A DNA stretch of 64,000 nucleotides, taken from positions 54,978,808 through 55,042,807 of the forward strand of contig NC_052505.1 of NCBI RefSeq assembly GCF_014356525.2. Direction: 5' to 3'. The DNA is from Nilaparvata lugens (taxonomy: Eukaryota > Arthropoda > Insecta > Hemiptera > Delphacidae). The position numbers and the translations under genes were made by a program. Positions 31,691-43,147 of the stretch are shown piece after piece (the stretch's first letter is position 1; each line of letters begins with the position of its first letter). The notes beneath the pieces were generated by a model. The model made no database searches. It was not told where the DNA came from and worked only from the letters and a program-made list of their open reading frames with translations.

Positions 31691-34494
31691 TAGTGAATGT
31701 CAAAAGTCAAGTCAAAAATAAGTTTATTTCCAAATATTTCTAAGATTATAAATGTTACATACAGAGCTTAAAATTGAACAATATACAAATCAAAAATGAT
31801 ACAACACGTGTTTATTATACTATCATACCCGATGGTTTACAATGTAACAGTTATAATTATATTATAATTTCAGTTGTAATTTCATATGGAAAGGTTCTTA
31901 CGAGTCTGTCTGTCAATATTCTCGATGTATTTGAACTGCGGGTATCATAATTATGAATGTGATGCACAGAGATGTTTTCTGAATTCTTAAGAGAGTAGAT
32001 CAATGATGTTTTTACATAGAGTTGTCTCAAGTTGGATACATTGAATTCATTGAAAATCACTTGTGTTGGATATCTATGACCCTTGCCAAGAGCAGCTGCT
32101 TTGATGATGGAATTCTGAATTACATTGAGTGGTTCCAAAACAGATCTATAACCTCCACCCCAAGCTATCATACCTCCCATGAGCAATGATTGGCAGTATG
32201 CAAAGTAACAGAGCCTCAATTCAGCAGGGAATACAATGTCACGGAGTTGCCTGAAAACAAATATGAATTTCCTTAATTCATTTTTCATGTAATTCACATG
32301 AGCAGCCCAGTCCATGAAGCTATTGAAAACGATTCCCAAGTATTTGTGTGAGTCGACTTTTAAAATACTCTCACATTGACAGTCATTTGCATTGAGATTC
32401 CCGCAAGCATGCCGCTTTATACTTTCGATGTTGATGTTCAAGTTGGACCTCAAAGCTATGGGTAAGAATTTTGTTTTAGAAACATTTACTGTGAGTGAGT
32501 TCTGATCGAACCATTTTTTAACCAGAAAAGATCACTTGTTGACAATGCAGTTACTTCTTCCCAATCTGAACCATCAAACAAAATAGCTGCATCATCAGCA
32601 AATAAAAACATTTTACTAGGTATATTGATTCTTGACAAATCATTGATGTAGATTGGAAATAGAATTGGGGCCAAATTACTTCCCTGCACCACCCCATAGT
32701 CTATTGGTAACATAGCAATATTGAGATATTGTTAATTGTAACAAACTGCTTCCGCTCTGTCAAATAGCTGGAAAACCATTCTAATGCTTTCCCTCTAATG
32801 CCAACCTGCTCTTATTTGTGAATTAATTTATGCCTCTCCAAGGAGTCTAAAGCTTCAGCCAAATCAAAGAAAGCTAATAGACCACGCTTATTGTTATTTA
32901 TTATATTATTTATATCCTTATTCATATTGGAGAGGGCATCATTCATTTTTCTCTCTTTCCTAAATCCATACTGAGAATCTGCTAGAATTGAGTTGTCTTC
33001 TGAGTAAGAGCTAAGTTGTTCTTTAACAACTTTCTTGATAATTTTAGAGAAGACACTTAGGAGCGAAATTGGTCTATAGTTAGATTTGTTGGTTGAATCA
33101 GATGACTTATAGAGCGGAAAAACTTTAGCTGTTTTGAAATTGGAAGGGAAAATGCCAGATACAATACTGCAGTTCACTATATGTAAGATGGGCTTCGTAA
33201 ATAATTGAGAATTTTCTTTTACTAGGGAAGCAGGAATTCCATCACACCCAGGTGCAGAGCCACCTTATAAATCATTGATATGTAAGAATATTATCTTCGT
33301 TTACTCTACTGAGAAGAAATGTTGTATCTGCTGCATAATCCCGATCATCTACCAATAATGGTCCTCTAGGGACAATACTTTCAGCAAGATTCTGACCAAC
33401 TGTAGATAAATATTGGTTGAACACATCAGCCACATCCCTTGTAACGCTCTCATTAACTTCTGATGAATTCTTCTTTGTAAATTTTTCAATTGGGAACTTA
33501 TCTTTTGATATGCTTCTTCCAGCTATTTCGTTCAAGACTCCCCAAAACTTCCGTGGATTATCTTTACTCTCATTAATTTTTTGCCTATAATACTGCTGTT
33601 TTTGAAATTTTATCAGACTAGTTAGTCTGTTTCTGTATGCTTTAAAATTACTTTTCTAATTCTACATTGTAGGGATTTTTTTTGACCAATTTACTGAGCT
33701 TATCTCTTCTCCTAATACATTAAATCAGACCAGTTGAAATCCAAGGTTTGATTTTATTTAATCTATTACGATGTCTGTGTGGTTTATGAGATCTGTTCAG
33801 TATTGATTGTAGGATACTCTCAAAGTTTAATGCGCTTTCATTGACATCATAAGTATGTAGAACAGCCTGTTAGTCTTGACTTCTTAGAAGTGATGTGGAG
33901 GCAGAACTGTCCAAGTAAGTAGTGTGAGTGGGAGGCAATTCAGGTTTAGCATCTAGTTCAATTTGTAAAGCAGTACAGTAGTGGTCGGTAATGTGGCTAT
34001 GGATAACTGCAGCCCATACTCGGTCGTAATTGGGATGTTTAATGAAGCAGTGGTGGATGCAGGTCATACTATCAACAGTCACCAGAGTAGGCTTATCAAT
34101 GCAGCTAACAAATCCACCTTCCGCTAGGATGTTCAAATAACGCTAACCTCTATTGTCTGTAGCCAATATATTCATATTTGAATCTCCCATAATTATTATG
34201 TTGGTGGAGTTTTTTGAAAGTGTACTACAGTATTGTTCTAAGTTGTCAAGAAAGATGTCAATGTCACTATCATGAGTTCTGTATAAAGCAAGTAATTTGA
34301 ATTGTCTACCGTCACATGTCCAGTCCATCGTCAGTCCATAAACATCACCTAATGCAACCTTCCGGGGTTCAACCGACAGCGACTCATTTACAAGAACTAT
34401 TGTACCATCATTTCTATTCCTTTTCTGATTAGTCGCTATCAAATCAAACCCCTCGAGCGGAGCTATGGTAGTATCATCGCAGTGCCAGGTCTCC
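31690..34494 (-). pseudogene. Decayed CR1/Jockey-group non-LTR retrotransposon (endonuclease and RT)
   Basis: On the minus strand, pieces follow in element order. The endonuclease comes first (ETWH near 34490, IIIMGDSNMNIL near 34160, CIDKPTLV and ITDHYC near 33970). The linker is at about 33535. The RT then shows NYRPISLLSVFSKI (33090), FFDLAEALDSLERH (32830), GVVQGSNLAPILF (32690) and FADDAAIL (32590). The C-terminal part ends near 31857. At least five frameshifts or stops separate the pieces. The 5' end is cut exactly where the errantivirus-like LTR begins (34495). The 3' end is near 31690. It is closely similar in motif spelling to the element at 56085-59340, so both are probably one family. 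Not functional. Confidence 0.82.
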
Positions 34495-34917
34495 AGTTAA
34501 GGGTGCAGGAACACACTGTGCGTTTTTAAAAAGACTTTATTCAGGCCGAGCCTGTTCACTACAACTACATAATACAGAATATTGCTTAAGACTACTTCAC
34601 ACTGATTCTAATACCGTATTTATATGATACATTATAATATAGTTACATTTATACATATACATTTATAGTTACATTGATAATATTGGGGGAAGCTGGATTG
34701 GAAATTACACAATAAACAATAACAACTGATTAAACCAATTTGGTTGTGGAATGTAAATAAGATATCAGTAATGGATTGAACTAAGTACATAGAAAGATAA
34801 TATTAGGGAAAGCTAGATTAGACATTACACAATAAACAATAACAACTGATTAGACCAATTTAGCTTTATATGTTGATTAACCATTGAACTGAGTATATAG
34901 AAAGTTATAATCTAACT
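34495..34917 (-). mobile_element. 3' LTR of errantivirus-like element
   Basis: On the minus strand the LTR starts AGTTAGATTA at 34917 and ends CCCTTAACT at 34495, giving the AGTTA...TAACT inverted ends common in insect Gypsy/errantiviruses. It contains a TATAAATA box (complement of 34617-34624) and an AATAAA signal (complement of 34536-34541), spaced as expected. Two imperfect units of about 120 bp (34676-34795 and 34796-34915) make an internal tandem duplication. A purine-rich tract lies just upstream in element order. No matching 5' LTR is seen near 44 kb. Confidence 0.82.
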
Positions 34918-34931
34918 CCTCCCTCCCCAAG
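34918..34931 (-). promoter_or_regulatory. Polypurine tract of the errantivirus-like element
   Basis: On the minus strand, cttggggagggagg sits directly before the LTR start. In LTR elements such a purine run primes plus-strand DNA synthesis. Confidence 0.75.
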
Positions 34932-34953
34932 TCCTTCACGTCCCGGAAAGGTA

Positions 34954-36882
34954 TTAAAGTCCAGTTGGTATGACTAATCGACTTGGCAAATTTTTAAGTG
35001 GAACAGATTGTACAATTACATTACTATGATTTCTGGACTTCTTCAAATAGAGAAGCAATGAAACTATTACAATTGTTACAGATAAGATTAATCCTACAAC
35101 AACATAAAATTTATTTGAATCATCAATCATGCTTGGTTCAAGGATGTCTAAATGTTTATCTCCTAGGTTCGCTAGATGAACTGTATCGAATTTAACATCA
35201 AGTTGTTTCAGGTAAGCCGGAAATTTTGAAATAACAAGTGGTGAAGTGTCCTTGTAAACTGTTGGAGTATTGAAGCCACACATTTTTTCAACCAACCTAA
35301 CATGTAAGAGTGAAGTACTATGCAAATTAATCAATTGTTCACTACCATTAACACACAATCGTACATTATTGTTATTATAGATTAAGTAACTACTAATGCT
35401 ATCAATATATTTTACAAAACCACAAGTCGCTTGCAAAGAGATTGATTCACAATTCTTCAATTCATTATTACTAAATAAATCTAAAATACATAGATCATCT
35501 AACCTATCAAGCTTATTACAATACCCAGTATTAGAGATTAAAACACAATCGTCTAGAACATACAATTCGCCTTTACAATAGGATACAATAGATTTGTTGA
35601 TTTTCATTGTATACTCTCTGTAATCTGTCAGTTTTGCATTGGGCGTAATTGGATACGAAATAATAAAATAAGAATCTAATAACAAGGTTTCAATAGGAAT
35701 TTGAATGAAGTAAGTCAATAAATCATTACCAAGTGCGCAATGCACGTTTGAGATTTGCCATAGTACGGAAGTGTCTCGTGATGCCAAATTATCGGGAGTA
35801 TTTAAAATTATTGAAGATATTTCTGAGCGAGATAAAATACTGAAATGTAGAATATTCTTTTTACAAAATTCCAGACCTTCCACAATATCATTTACATGAA
35901 GCTCAAGAAGAGACACACTTGCTAATAAAAGGGAATATTGTTGAAGACGTTCAATGACATTGATCTCATGTGAGGCTTTCAGTAAAAAATCCTGTAAAAC
36001 AGCGTTGTTGCTTTGAATAATTTTCATATTGTCATTAAATTTGTCTGTTAACCTATGATTATAGATAATTTTTGAGTCCAGGTTTTTCTGGATTATCTGT
36101 TCATTATTTTCTATTTCACTGACAATTGAATTATAATGTTCTTTGTCATTAGCGTCCATGTTACCTGTGATCCAAGATATTGCTGTATCTAGACCATTGA
36201 AGATACCTCGTTTGTGTTTACTTTGCGTTTTATAAGATTTTACATGCTCCATTTGATTGTGTTCAACATTAACGATCTTGTCCTCATCCATGATTGCAAT
36301 ATGTTTATTATCTGAACTAAGTTGACTGTGTACAGTTTGAGTACTTACATTGTCATTATTGGGAATTTCAGGTGGGCAGTAGTCATCAATGAAATCCTGA
36401 AGAACTGAGACATGGTCGTCAGAGTCATCAATATTTAAAAGATCGTGCGTGTCAAGTTCTATTCTAGACAAACTGTCAGCCACAAAATTGGTTTTACCCT
36501 TTAAAAATTGAATTTCGGAATAAAATTCCTCTAATAGGAGTCGCCATCGTAATAGTTTTGAATTGGGTTCTTTCAGACTCTTCAACCAAACAAGAGGTTT
36601 GTGATCAGTTATCAATACAAAACGTCGGCCATATAGGTATGATCTGAAGTTTTTACATGCCCATACGATTGCAAGAAGTTCTTTTTCAATTGTAGAGAGA
36701 TTTTCCTCTGACCTATTTGAAGTGCGAGAGGCATAGGCAATAGGGGGATCGTTTTTCTCAAAATTTTGCGACAGGACTGCTCCAATCGCGAATTGGCTTG
36801 CATCTGTGGTGAGTGTGAAGCTTTTTGAGAAGTCTGAGAATTGGTTCGTTTTGCAATGCAAGAGGTTTAGCAATTTTTGCAT
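34954..36882 (-). pseudogene. RNase H fused in frame to F-type envelope protein (integrase deleted)
   Basis: A single open frame of 642 codons. Residues about 20-140 are a Gypsy RNase H with acidic residues in TTDAS (27), IEKELL (67), TDHKPL (93) and VADSLSR (136). Then, without any integrase, residues from about 200 onward are an envelope protein of the baculovirus-F/errantivirus type. It has a furin-like KHKR site (222-225), a GIFNGL fusion-peptide start, the [13 protein letters not shown] block, several Cys, and a C-terminal membrane span (about 595-617) with a basic tail. No signal peptide is present. An internal deletion best explains the fusion. The N-terminus is also damaged, since RT thumb and RNase H are in different frames. 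The product would be unable to support replication by itself. Confidence 0.85.
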
Positions 36883-38160
36883 AATTATGGATCATTTTAC
36901 GGTGGTAGCCAGTGAGACCTAAGAATTTTTCAATTGCTTTAGGTGTTTCAGGTATTGGAAAGTTCTTTACAGCGTTTAATTTTTCTGAATTAGGGCGTAT
37001 GCCATCACTCGAAATTATGTGCCCTAAATACAATAGTTCTCGTTTGAAGAATTCGGTTTTATCCAATTGAATTTGAAGGTTGTGATTTTTCAATTCTTGT
37101 AATACCGTCCGAAGATGCTTTTTGTGTTCGGAAAGGCTGTCTGAAATAGTATATTTCGCACCTAGAGCAGAAAATGAGATTTTTCCAGCTCGAAATCGGT
37201 TTTCAAGTCCGAGGCCGTAGGCTGAGGACTAGAAAAGATTGAGAGCTGGAAAAACATTTTTGCCCATGGTGCGAACGATATTTTTCGCCACACTACAGGT
37301 ATTGCTGACAAAATAAATAAAGAATACAAAATAAAGAATAGCCTACTCGTTAAGCTATCGTACCTATCTCTTGATTTTAGTGGTAGAAGATTTGCAGTCA
37401 GGATTTCAGATTCTTTTAAAATTTCACTTGGAAAACCACAGTCATCTTCAAGCATTTTTGAAAATTCGGAATGCACTAATCAACAATAAATAATTGAATA
37501 AAACTGGTTGCGAAGCGAATTAGTTTGATTCGAAACTGGAACTGAAATCATGGCGACTTCAGTTGATGATGAAAGTGGACACTCGCCCGATCTAGCGGAT
37601 GACTTATTAACTACTTCCATGAGCGGCTGGAAAGAGACAACTTTCTGGCCTAGACCGGAAAAGAAACCCTTTTCTGATGTCGTCTGCAAACAAGGTCTTT
37701 CAGATCTACGTAGGGACTGGAAAACAGCTGCTTTCTGTGCAGTGTGGCGAAAAAATAATTATGTCGTCCATGTTGGATGTGTCTAAGAAAATCAGATTCA
37801 TTGATCTTTGAAAAGTTGGAGGGGCATTTTTTAAACTGAAAGGCATGCGCAGAAATTAAAAATGACCATTATCTGTGGAGAAAGCAGTTTTTGGGATAGA
37901 TTCAGGATCCATTTCAATTTGGTGAAAACCTGATGACAAATCTATCGCTGGAAAGTATGTAGCTTTTCCGATTTCTCCGAATAAATCTTCTATGTTAGGG
38001 AGTGGGAACCTATCAATTACAGTGATGTCATTAAGCTTACGATGGTCAATTACTACGCGGATTTTACGCTTACCGGACGCATCTTTTTTCTTTGGGACAA
38101 CCCAAATTGGGGAATTGTACGGGGAATTACTATGTTGAATGACCTTGTTCTTCAAGAGTT
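36883..38160 (-). pseudogene. Errantivirus-like RT, interrupted and missing its catalytic box
   Basis: The upstream part (38155-37856 and, after a frameshift, to about 37790) shows [37 protein letters not shown] and the KNAPPTFQR region. The thumb (37145-36880) shows LGHIISSDGI and [10 protein letters not shown]. Between them lies about 640 bp of unrelated sequence. The segment that should carry the YxDD catalytic motif is absent on both sides of it. This is direct evidence of an insertion with loss of the active site. Confidence 0.83.
37150..37790. mobile_element. Inserted repeat of unknown class in the RT
   Basis: A block of about 640 bp separates the RT halves. It contains diverged inverted segments: atatttttcgccacacta near 37279-37296 and its complement near 37737-37757. 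Both encode a VWRK peptide in opposite directions. Short frames exist on both strands (37162-37476 minus, 37550-37786 plus) without known domains. It might be a non-autonomous foldback-type DNA element. I could not define target duplications. Confidence 0.5.
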
Positions 38161-38162
38161 TT

Positions 38163-38755
38163 CAATTTCAATTTTAACATCTTCTCTATAGCATTCGGGG
38201 TAGCGATAGTTCTTGGTATAGATATAATCGTCAGTCTTGGTTTTAATTCTATGTTGGAGAAGATAAGTGCTTGTTAGGAGTTGTGTTCACGCTTAATTAT
38301 TTCAGGGAACTCTGATAACAATTTCATAATAAATTCTCTTTCTTCTCCGTTCATGTGAGATGTGCGAATTAGAGAGGGTATTCCATTGCATATTTTATCT
38401 AATGTATTTTCACTAAAAGAGTGGAACAATTCCTGCATATCGAGGCTAGAGACCGAGATATTTTTTGTATCAGGTATTGTTCCATCATTGAGTACACGAT
38501 GCACTTCTTCAATGTCATGGGGATCAAGATAAACAGTCTTGTCCTGGTTGGCATGAATCAGACAATATGTAAATTGTTCATCAATTTTCACGAGGGAATC
38601 TTCGATTGTGAAATCATTATTTTCGATTTTTTGAATGACTCCATATTTGGGGTTACCTTTTATGGGAAGTTTGTATTTATGCAATCCTCGTTTCAGGTCA
38701 ACTTTAGTTTCTCCACGTTTTATGGGAATAAAGATACCATTTTCGAATCAATATA
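38163..38755 (-). pseudogene. Errantivirus-like protease-RT linker region
   Basis: The frame 38684-38274 and its upstream extension (IKRGETKVDLKRGLHKYKL) match the stretch before the RT in Gypsy pol, ending in the EIIKREHN region. The protease active site itself is not seen. The upstream edge is the 3' end of the Jockey insertion. Confidence 0.65.
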
Positions 38756-38775
38756 CTTTAATCACTCCACTAGCA

Positions 38776-41466
38776 CTACACCAACTCGAAGGGCTTTGTT
38801 CTCTTCAACCTCCTAGTGAGTTCAGTGTTGTCTAGTAGTTGGATGACTTCGGTGTTGTCGTGTTGATGAAGACGTGACTCATGATGGGCTGCCAATCGTC
38901 TTATCTCACAGGTCACATAGGGGATGTGCAGATCTCGGTGCAAATCGCTGTTCCTTATGTACCAGGGCGCATTCACCATGTTCCGCAGTACTTTGTTTTG
39001 GAATGTTTGAATCTGACTGATGTTAGATGTTCTAGAGCAGCCCCAAAGCTGAATTCCATACGTCCAGACAGGTTTTAGAATTTGTTTGTAAATCAATAAC
39101 TTGTTGTCCAATGAGAGTTGTGATTGACGGCCCAACAGCCAATAGATTTTACTGTATTTGAGTCCTAGCTCGCTCCTTTTCATCTTGATATGCTCTTTCC
39201 ATTTCAACTTGGCATCAAGAGTCATTCCAAGGTATTTTGCTGTGTTGCTGTGTGGTACTACATTCCCATTCAGATTTATTCGAATCGGGTCATTGATAAT
39301 TTTGTTTGTGAAGTTGATATGAATAGACTTCATCTCATTTAATCGAATTCTCCATTTTTTGGTCCAGTCACTGAATCTGTTGCTAGCATTCTGTAGTTTT
39401 GTGGCTGCTTCTTGTACTGTTTCCCCTTCTGCCAGTATTGCAGTATCATCAGCAAAAGTAGCTATTGTCACTGCATCCAATTCAGGAAGATCGCTTGTGT
39501 ACAGCACATAAAGAACTGGTCCAAGAACACTACCCTGTGGAACTCCAGCCCTTATTTCCTTCAATTCGGAGACGTCGTCACCTTGTTTTACTCTGAATAA
39601 TCTGTTGTTGATGTATGATTTTAAAAGTTTTACAAGTTGAGTGGGGAGAATTTTATGAAGTTTAATGATCAGTCCTTCATGCCACAGTTTGTCAAATGCC
39701 TGTGCCACATCAAGGAAGATTGCTGAACATATCGATTTTTTCTCTAATGACTTCTCTATTACATTGGTGATTCTATGTACTTGGTCCAGGGTTGAGTGCT
39801 TCTGCCTGAAACCAAATTGATAGGTTGGTATCAGATTCCTGCTACTTATGATGGGAGTCAATCTCTTCATTAGCAATTTCTCAAAAAGCTTTGAAATTAC
39901 AGGTAGAAGAGATATTGGGCGGTATGATTTTGCTTCTTGAGGACATTTCCCAGGCTTTTGCAACATAATGACTTCTGCCACCTTCCAAATTGTAGGAAAA
40001 TGCTGTAATCGGAGTGATGCATTGAATAAGTATGTTAGCATGACAATACCTTTCCTTGGAAGTTTCTTCAAGATTTCACCTGTAATCAGATCAAACCCAG
40101 GTGCTTTTTTGGTATTCATATTATATTTTATTTCTTCTTGAACCTCATTTATAGAAACTGGATCAATCTCTGTATCTAAATCATCCATTATATCTTCTTC
40201 AGGATCAATTTCAGATTGAATGTTGTTTGGTTGGAAGATTTCTTCTAGATGATTAGCAAATAAATCTGCCTTTTCTCTGTTATTTCTTGCCCAAGTACCA
40301 TCTGGTTTTCTAATTGGAGGGGATTGTAATATTGGCCGCTTAATCCTTTTTGTTGCTTTCCATAATGAATAATCTGTACTGGCATCAGCTGTCAAATTTT
40401 GAAGGTAGTTATTAATGGATTCCTCAGTTAGTTTCCTTATCTCTCTTCTCAATTGTTGTGTTCTGTTATTCAAGATATTTTTGTCAGCAGGATCACGAGT
40501 TTGTTGCCATCTTCTTCTTGCCCTTCGTTTTTCTAAAACAAGTTGTCGAATCTCCAGAGGATAATTGCATCCTTTTGTTTTCCTGGTATATTGTCTGGTG
40601 TTTTTCCAGGCTGATTTCTGGATTTGCCACATGAAATTTTCTGCGGCTTCATCTAGCTGCTCAGTTGTTCTAAGTGGAATATTCAAGTTGATTTCATTCT
40701 CCAAATCCACTTTAAAAGCTTCCCAGTCTGTTGTTCTGTTGACTAACATTGGTCTGTCTTCTTTCTTTATTATTCGTTCACTAAGTGTGAGAATTACAGC
40801 TGAATGATCAGAATCCAGGTCAAAGCTCTCTTCAATGTCGATGAAATTATTGGATATTCTCTTTGTTATGAAGAAATCTAGAAGATCTGGAGTTTTATTC
40901 AAATCTGTTGGCCAATACGTAGGTGTCCCTGATGAATGGAATTCGCAGCCCAGCTCCTGGATAGCTTCTCTGAGTTCTTTTCCTTTGGTAGTCGTGAGTC
41001 TTGAACCCCAATCCTTATGCTTGGCATTAAAATCTCCACCCACTATGAATCTATCTCCAAGCTGATGAAGAATATTTGTATAATCATTTTTCTTTAAATT
41101 GTAACGTGGTGGAAAATATGCAGCTCCAACAAGTATTTTCTGGTTGATGGACTCTATTCCAACTACAGTTAGCTGTATTTCATTACTTTGAATACTGAAG
41201 TCTTCATAGTGTTTAATACTCTCCTTCACTATTACAGCACTTCCACCTCTTGCTTGATTTTGAGGATGAATAGTTTCGTAAACATTATATCCATTGATTT
41301 TGAAGTGAGTCTGCTCAGTTGAATGGGTTTCAGAGATGAGGCAAACATCTATATTTCGTGTCTTTAGAAATATTTCTATTTCTTGTTTTCTATTATTATT
41401 GATATTATTTATTCCATTGGCATTCCAGGTAGCAATCCTTATATCTTGTTGGCTCGCAATATTCAT
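38776..41466 (-). CDS. Jockey ORF2: endonuclease and reverse transcriptase
   Basis: An intact 896-residue protein. Endonuclease (about 8-225): TWNANGI, DVCLISETH, IVGGDFNAKHKDWGS and the SDHSAVILTL box near 218. RT (about 440-720): SYRPISLLPVISKLFEKLL, FLDVAQAFDKLWHEG, GVPQGSVLGPVLY and the FADD near 670. The C-terminus shows ILKPVWTYGIQLWGC, a Jockey hallmark. The ATG overlaps the ORF1 stop as ATGA (41466-41463), the arrangement expected for translational coupling in this family. There is no internal stop, so the enzyme could be active. Confidence 0.95.
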   Translation of the reverse strand: MNIASQQDIRIATWNANGINNINNNRKQEIEIFLKTRNIDVCLISETHSTEQTHFKINGYNVYETIHPQNQARGGSAVIVKESIKHYEDFSIQSNEIQLTVVGIESINQKILVGAAYFPPRYNLKKNDYTNILHQLGDRFIVGGDFNAKHKDWGSRLTTTKGKELREAIQELGCEFHSSGTPTYWPTDLNKTPDLLDFFITKRISNNFIDIEESFDLDSDHSAVILTLSERIIKKEDRPMLVNRTTDWEAFKVDLENEINLNIPLRTTEQLDEAAENFMWQIQKSAWKNTRQYTRKTKGCNYPLEIRQLVLEKRRARRRWQQTRDPADKNILNNRTQQLRREIRKLTEESINNYLQNLTADASTDYSLWKATKRIKRPILQSPPIRKPDGTWARNNREKADLFANHLEEIFQPNNIQSEIDPEEDIMDDLDTEIDPVSINEVQEEIKYNMNTKKAPGFDLITGEILKKLPRKGIVMLTYLFNASLRLQHFPTIWKVAEVIMLQKPGKCPQEAKSYRPISLLPVISKLFEKLLMKRLTPIISSRNLIPTYQFGFRQKHSTLDQVHRITNVIEKSLEKKSICSAIFLDVAQAFDKLWHEGLIIKLHKILPTQLVKLLKSYINNRLFRVKQGDDVSELKEIRAGVPQGSVLGPVLYVLYTSDLPELDAVTIATFADDTAILAEGETVQEAATKLQNASNRFSDWTKKWRIRLNEMKSIHINFTNKIINDPIRINLNGNVVPHSNTAKYLGMTLDAKLKWKEHIKMKRSELGLKYSKIYWLLGRQSQLSLDNKLLIYKQILKPVWTYGIQLWGCSRTSNISQIQTFQNKVLRNMVNAPWYIRNSDLHRDLHIPYVTCEIRRLAAHHESRLHQHDNTEVIQLLDNTELTRRLKRTKPFELV

Positions 41467-42972
41467 TTTCTAGTTTTCTTCTCAATACTCTTACTCTTCC
41501 CTTCCAAGCTGTCAAGTCGTCCAGAAAGAATATTTAATCTGTTCAAAATTTCCTGCAAAACCTTATTGACTTCAACTGGTTGTTGTTGCTTTGGTTGGCT
41601 CTCCTGTTGTAGGCTTGGAGTGGGTTTCGTTACTTGGGAATAGGATATTTCTCCAGTGTACTTTTTTGAAGAGAAGTTTCTTTGTTTAGTTGTATGTGGT
41701 ACTTCACTACTTCTTTTAACTAGGTTTTTTTTCAGTTCTTCTTCTCTGAAGTTCTTTTGCGATGAGACAGCCTCTGTAGTTAGCTGGGTGAGCCTCAGCA
41801 CAATTGAAACATTTGGCTGGGGTTTCTTTAGCCTTAGTACACGAAATAGTCCAGTGTTTTCCAGCACACTTCACACACACAGGTTCATGTTGACAGTATG
41901 TCTGTGTATGACCAAACCGCTGACAACGTTTACACTGTGGAATCATTTTATTACTTCTAATTGATTCAATTTTCACTTTCATGTAGCAAATATGTTTAAT
42001 TTCAAATATTCTTTTTGTATCTTCTGTATTCTTGAATGTTAGCATGAACATTGGAAGTCTGATGATGTGTTCTTTTCCATCTTTCTTCACTTTTCTCATT
42101 TTGTTGACAGCACTGATTATTTGAAAGCCTCTGCTTAGAAGATCGTTCTTTATATCCTCTGGATCGCATGATGGATGAAGCTCTTTAGCCATGACACGAA
42201 TTGGACGAGTTTGTTTATTTTCGTACGTGTGCCATTCATATTTAGCTTCATTCAACATCTTAGTTAAATCTCTGTATTCTTGTTCAGTTTCAACATTCAA
42301 TTTTAGCTGGTTGTTGTTCATCATGTTGGCACTGAAATTGAGATTTTTCGATTTCAATGCCTCTTTAATTTTCGAATACTCTTGTATATTGCTTAATATG
42401 ACTGGTGGTGGCTTGTTTCTCTTTTCTGTCGGTTTCATACTTGTAGAATCAGTTGCAGGCCTTATTTTTTCTGGTGAGTCACGGATTTTTCTCTTCTTTT
42501 GTTTAGGGAGAATCCATGCAGTCTCTGATGCTACCATTTTCTCTTCTTCCTCCCAATTCGGTGGTGAATAACTTTTATTGCTACTTCTAGAAGATGCTGG
42601 TTGCATTGTATGTGAAGCTGAAGATTGAAGATTCTGTGTGGTTGTAGATGCTGATGAAAATATCTCTTTCAGCTGATTAATCTCCAACCGTGCTCTCTCC
42701 AACTCCTTTTCCAGTTTATGCATTCTTTCTCTCTCTTCACTCTGTTGGAAACTGACTTCTTTCCATGCATTGTACAAAAACTGCTCCGTTGCAGTTTTCA
42801 GTTGGTTCGCTTTTAGAAACGATTCTGGGGAAGTGTTGACGTTTCCAGTCATTGACGCTGGTTCAACGCTCCTAGCCGGTGTTAGTTGACTCATAGTTGC
42901 GTCGTCCTCTGTTTCCTCCTCCTCTTCGAACTCTGGCAGTAGGAAGGTTGGCAATCTTTTGGGAGTCGACAT
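41463..42972 (-). pseudogene. Jockey ORF1 (Gag-like) with three zinc knuckles, one frameshift
   Basis: The first 414 codons are open. They hold a charged coiled-coil stretch near 80-105, an RRM-like PRE_C2HC-type domain (about 195-345: IKNDLLSRGFQI, MFMLTFKN) and then CCHC knuckles: CKRCQRFGHTQTYC, CVKCAGKHWTISC and CFNCAEAHPANYRGC. The frame then enters an 8-A run (complement of 41725-41732) and stops at 41716. The remaining 85 or so codons are open in the next frame and end in the TGA that overlaps the ORF2 start. A single-base difference in the homopolymer accounts for the break. It could be mutation, an assembly error or a slippage site. Confidence 0.9.
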
Positions 42973-43147
42973 TCCTCACATTCTTTACATTCCTTAGCCG
43001 GACTAGATGGTAATTCAGCACTGAACTGATTTTTCGGCGCAGGGCACTGAACTCGCGCACAACAATTAAAACACTGAACTCAGCACTTTAACTATTGCAT
43101 ACACTATTTCAACTACTCTCACTAAAAAAAAAAACTACGTCTGCTCG

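Larger units (their letters stand above)
38757..43145 (-). mobile_element. Jockey-type non-LTR retrotransposon, nearly intact (4.4 kb)
   Basis: ORF1 and ORF2 are on the minus strand with a 5' UTR of about 170 bp and a very short 3' UTR. It lies between gag and pol of the errantivirus-like element, so it inserted after or during that element's decay. Boundaries are approximate because neither a clear poly(A) tail nor an exact target duplication can be read. Confidence 0.85.
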
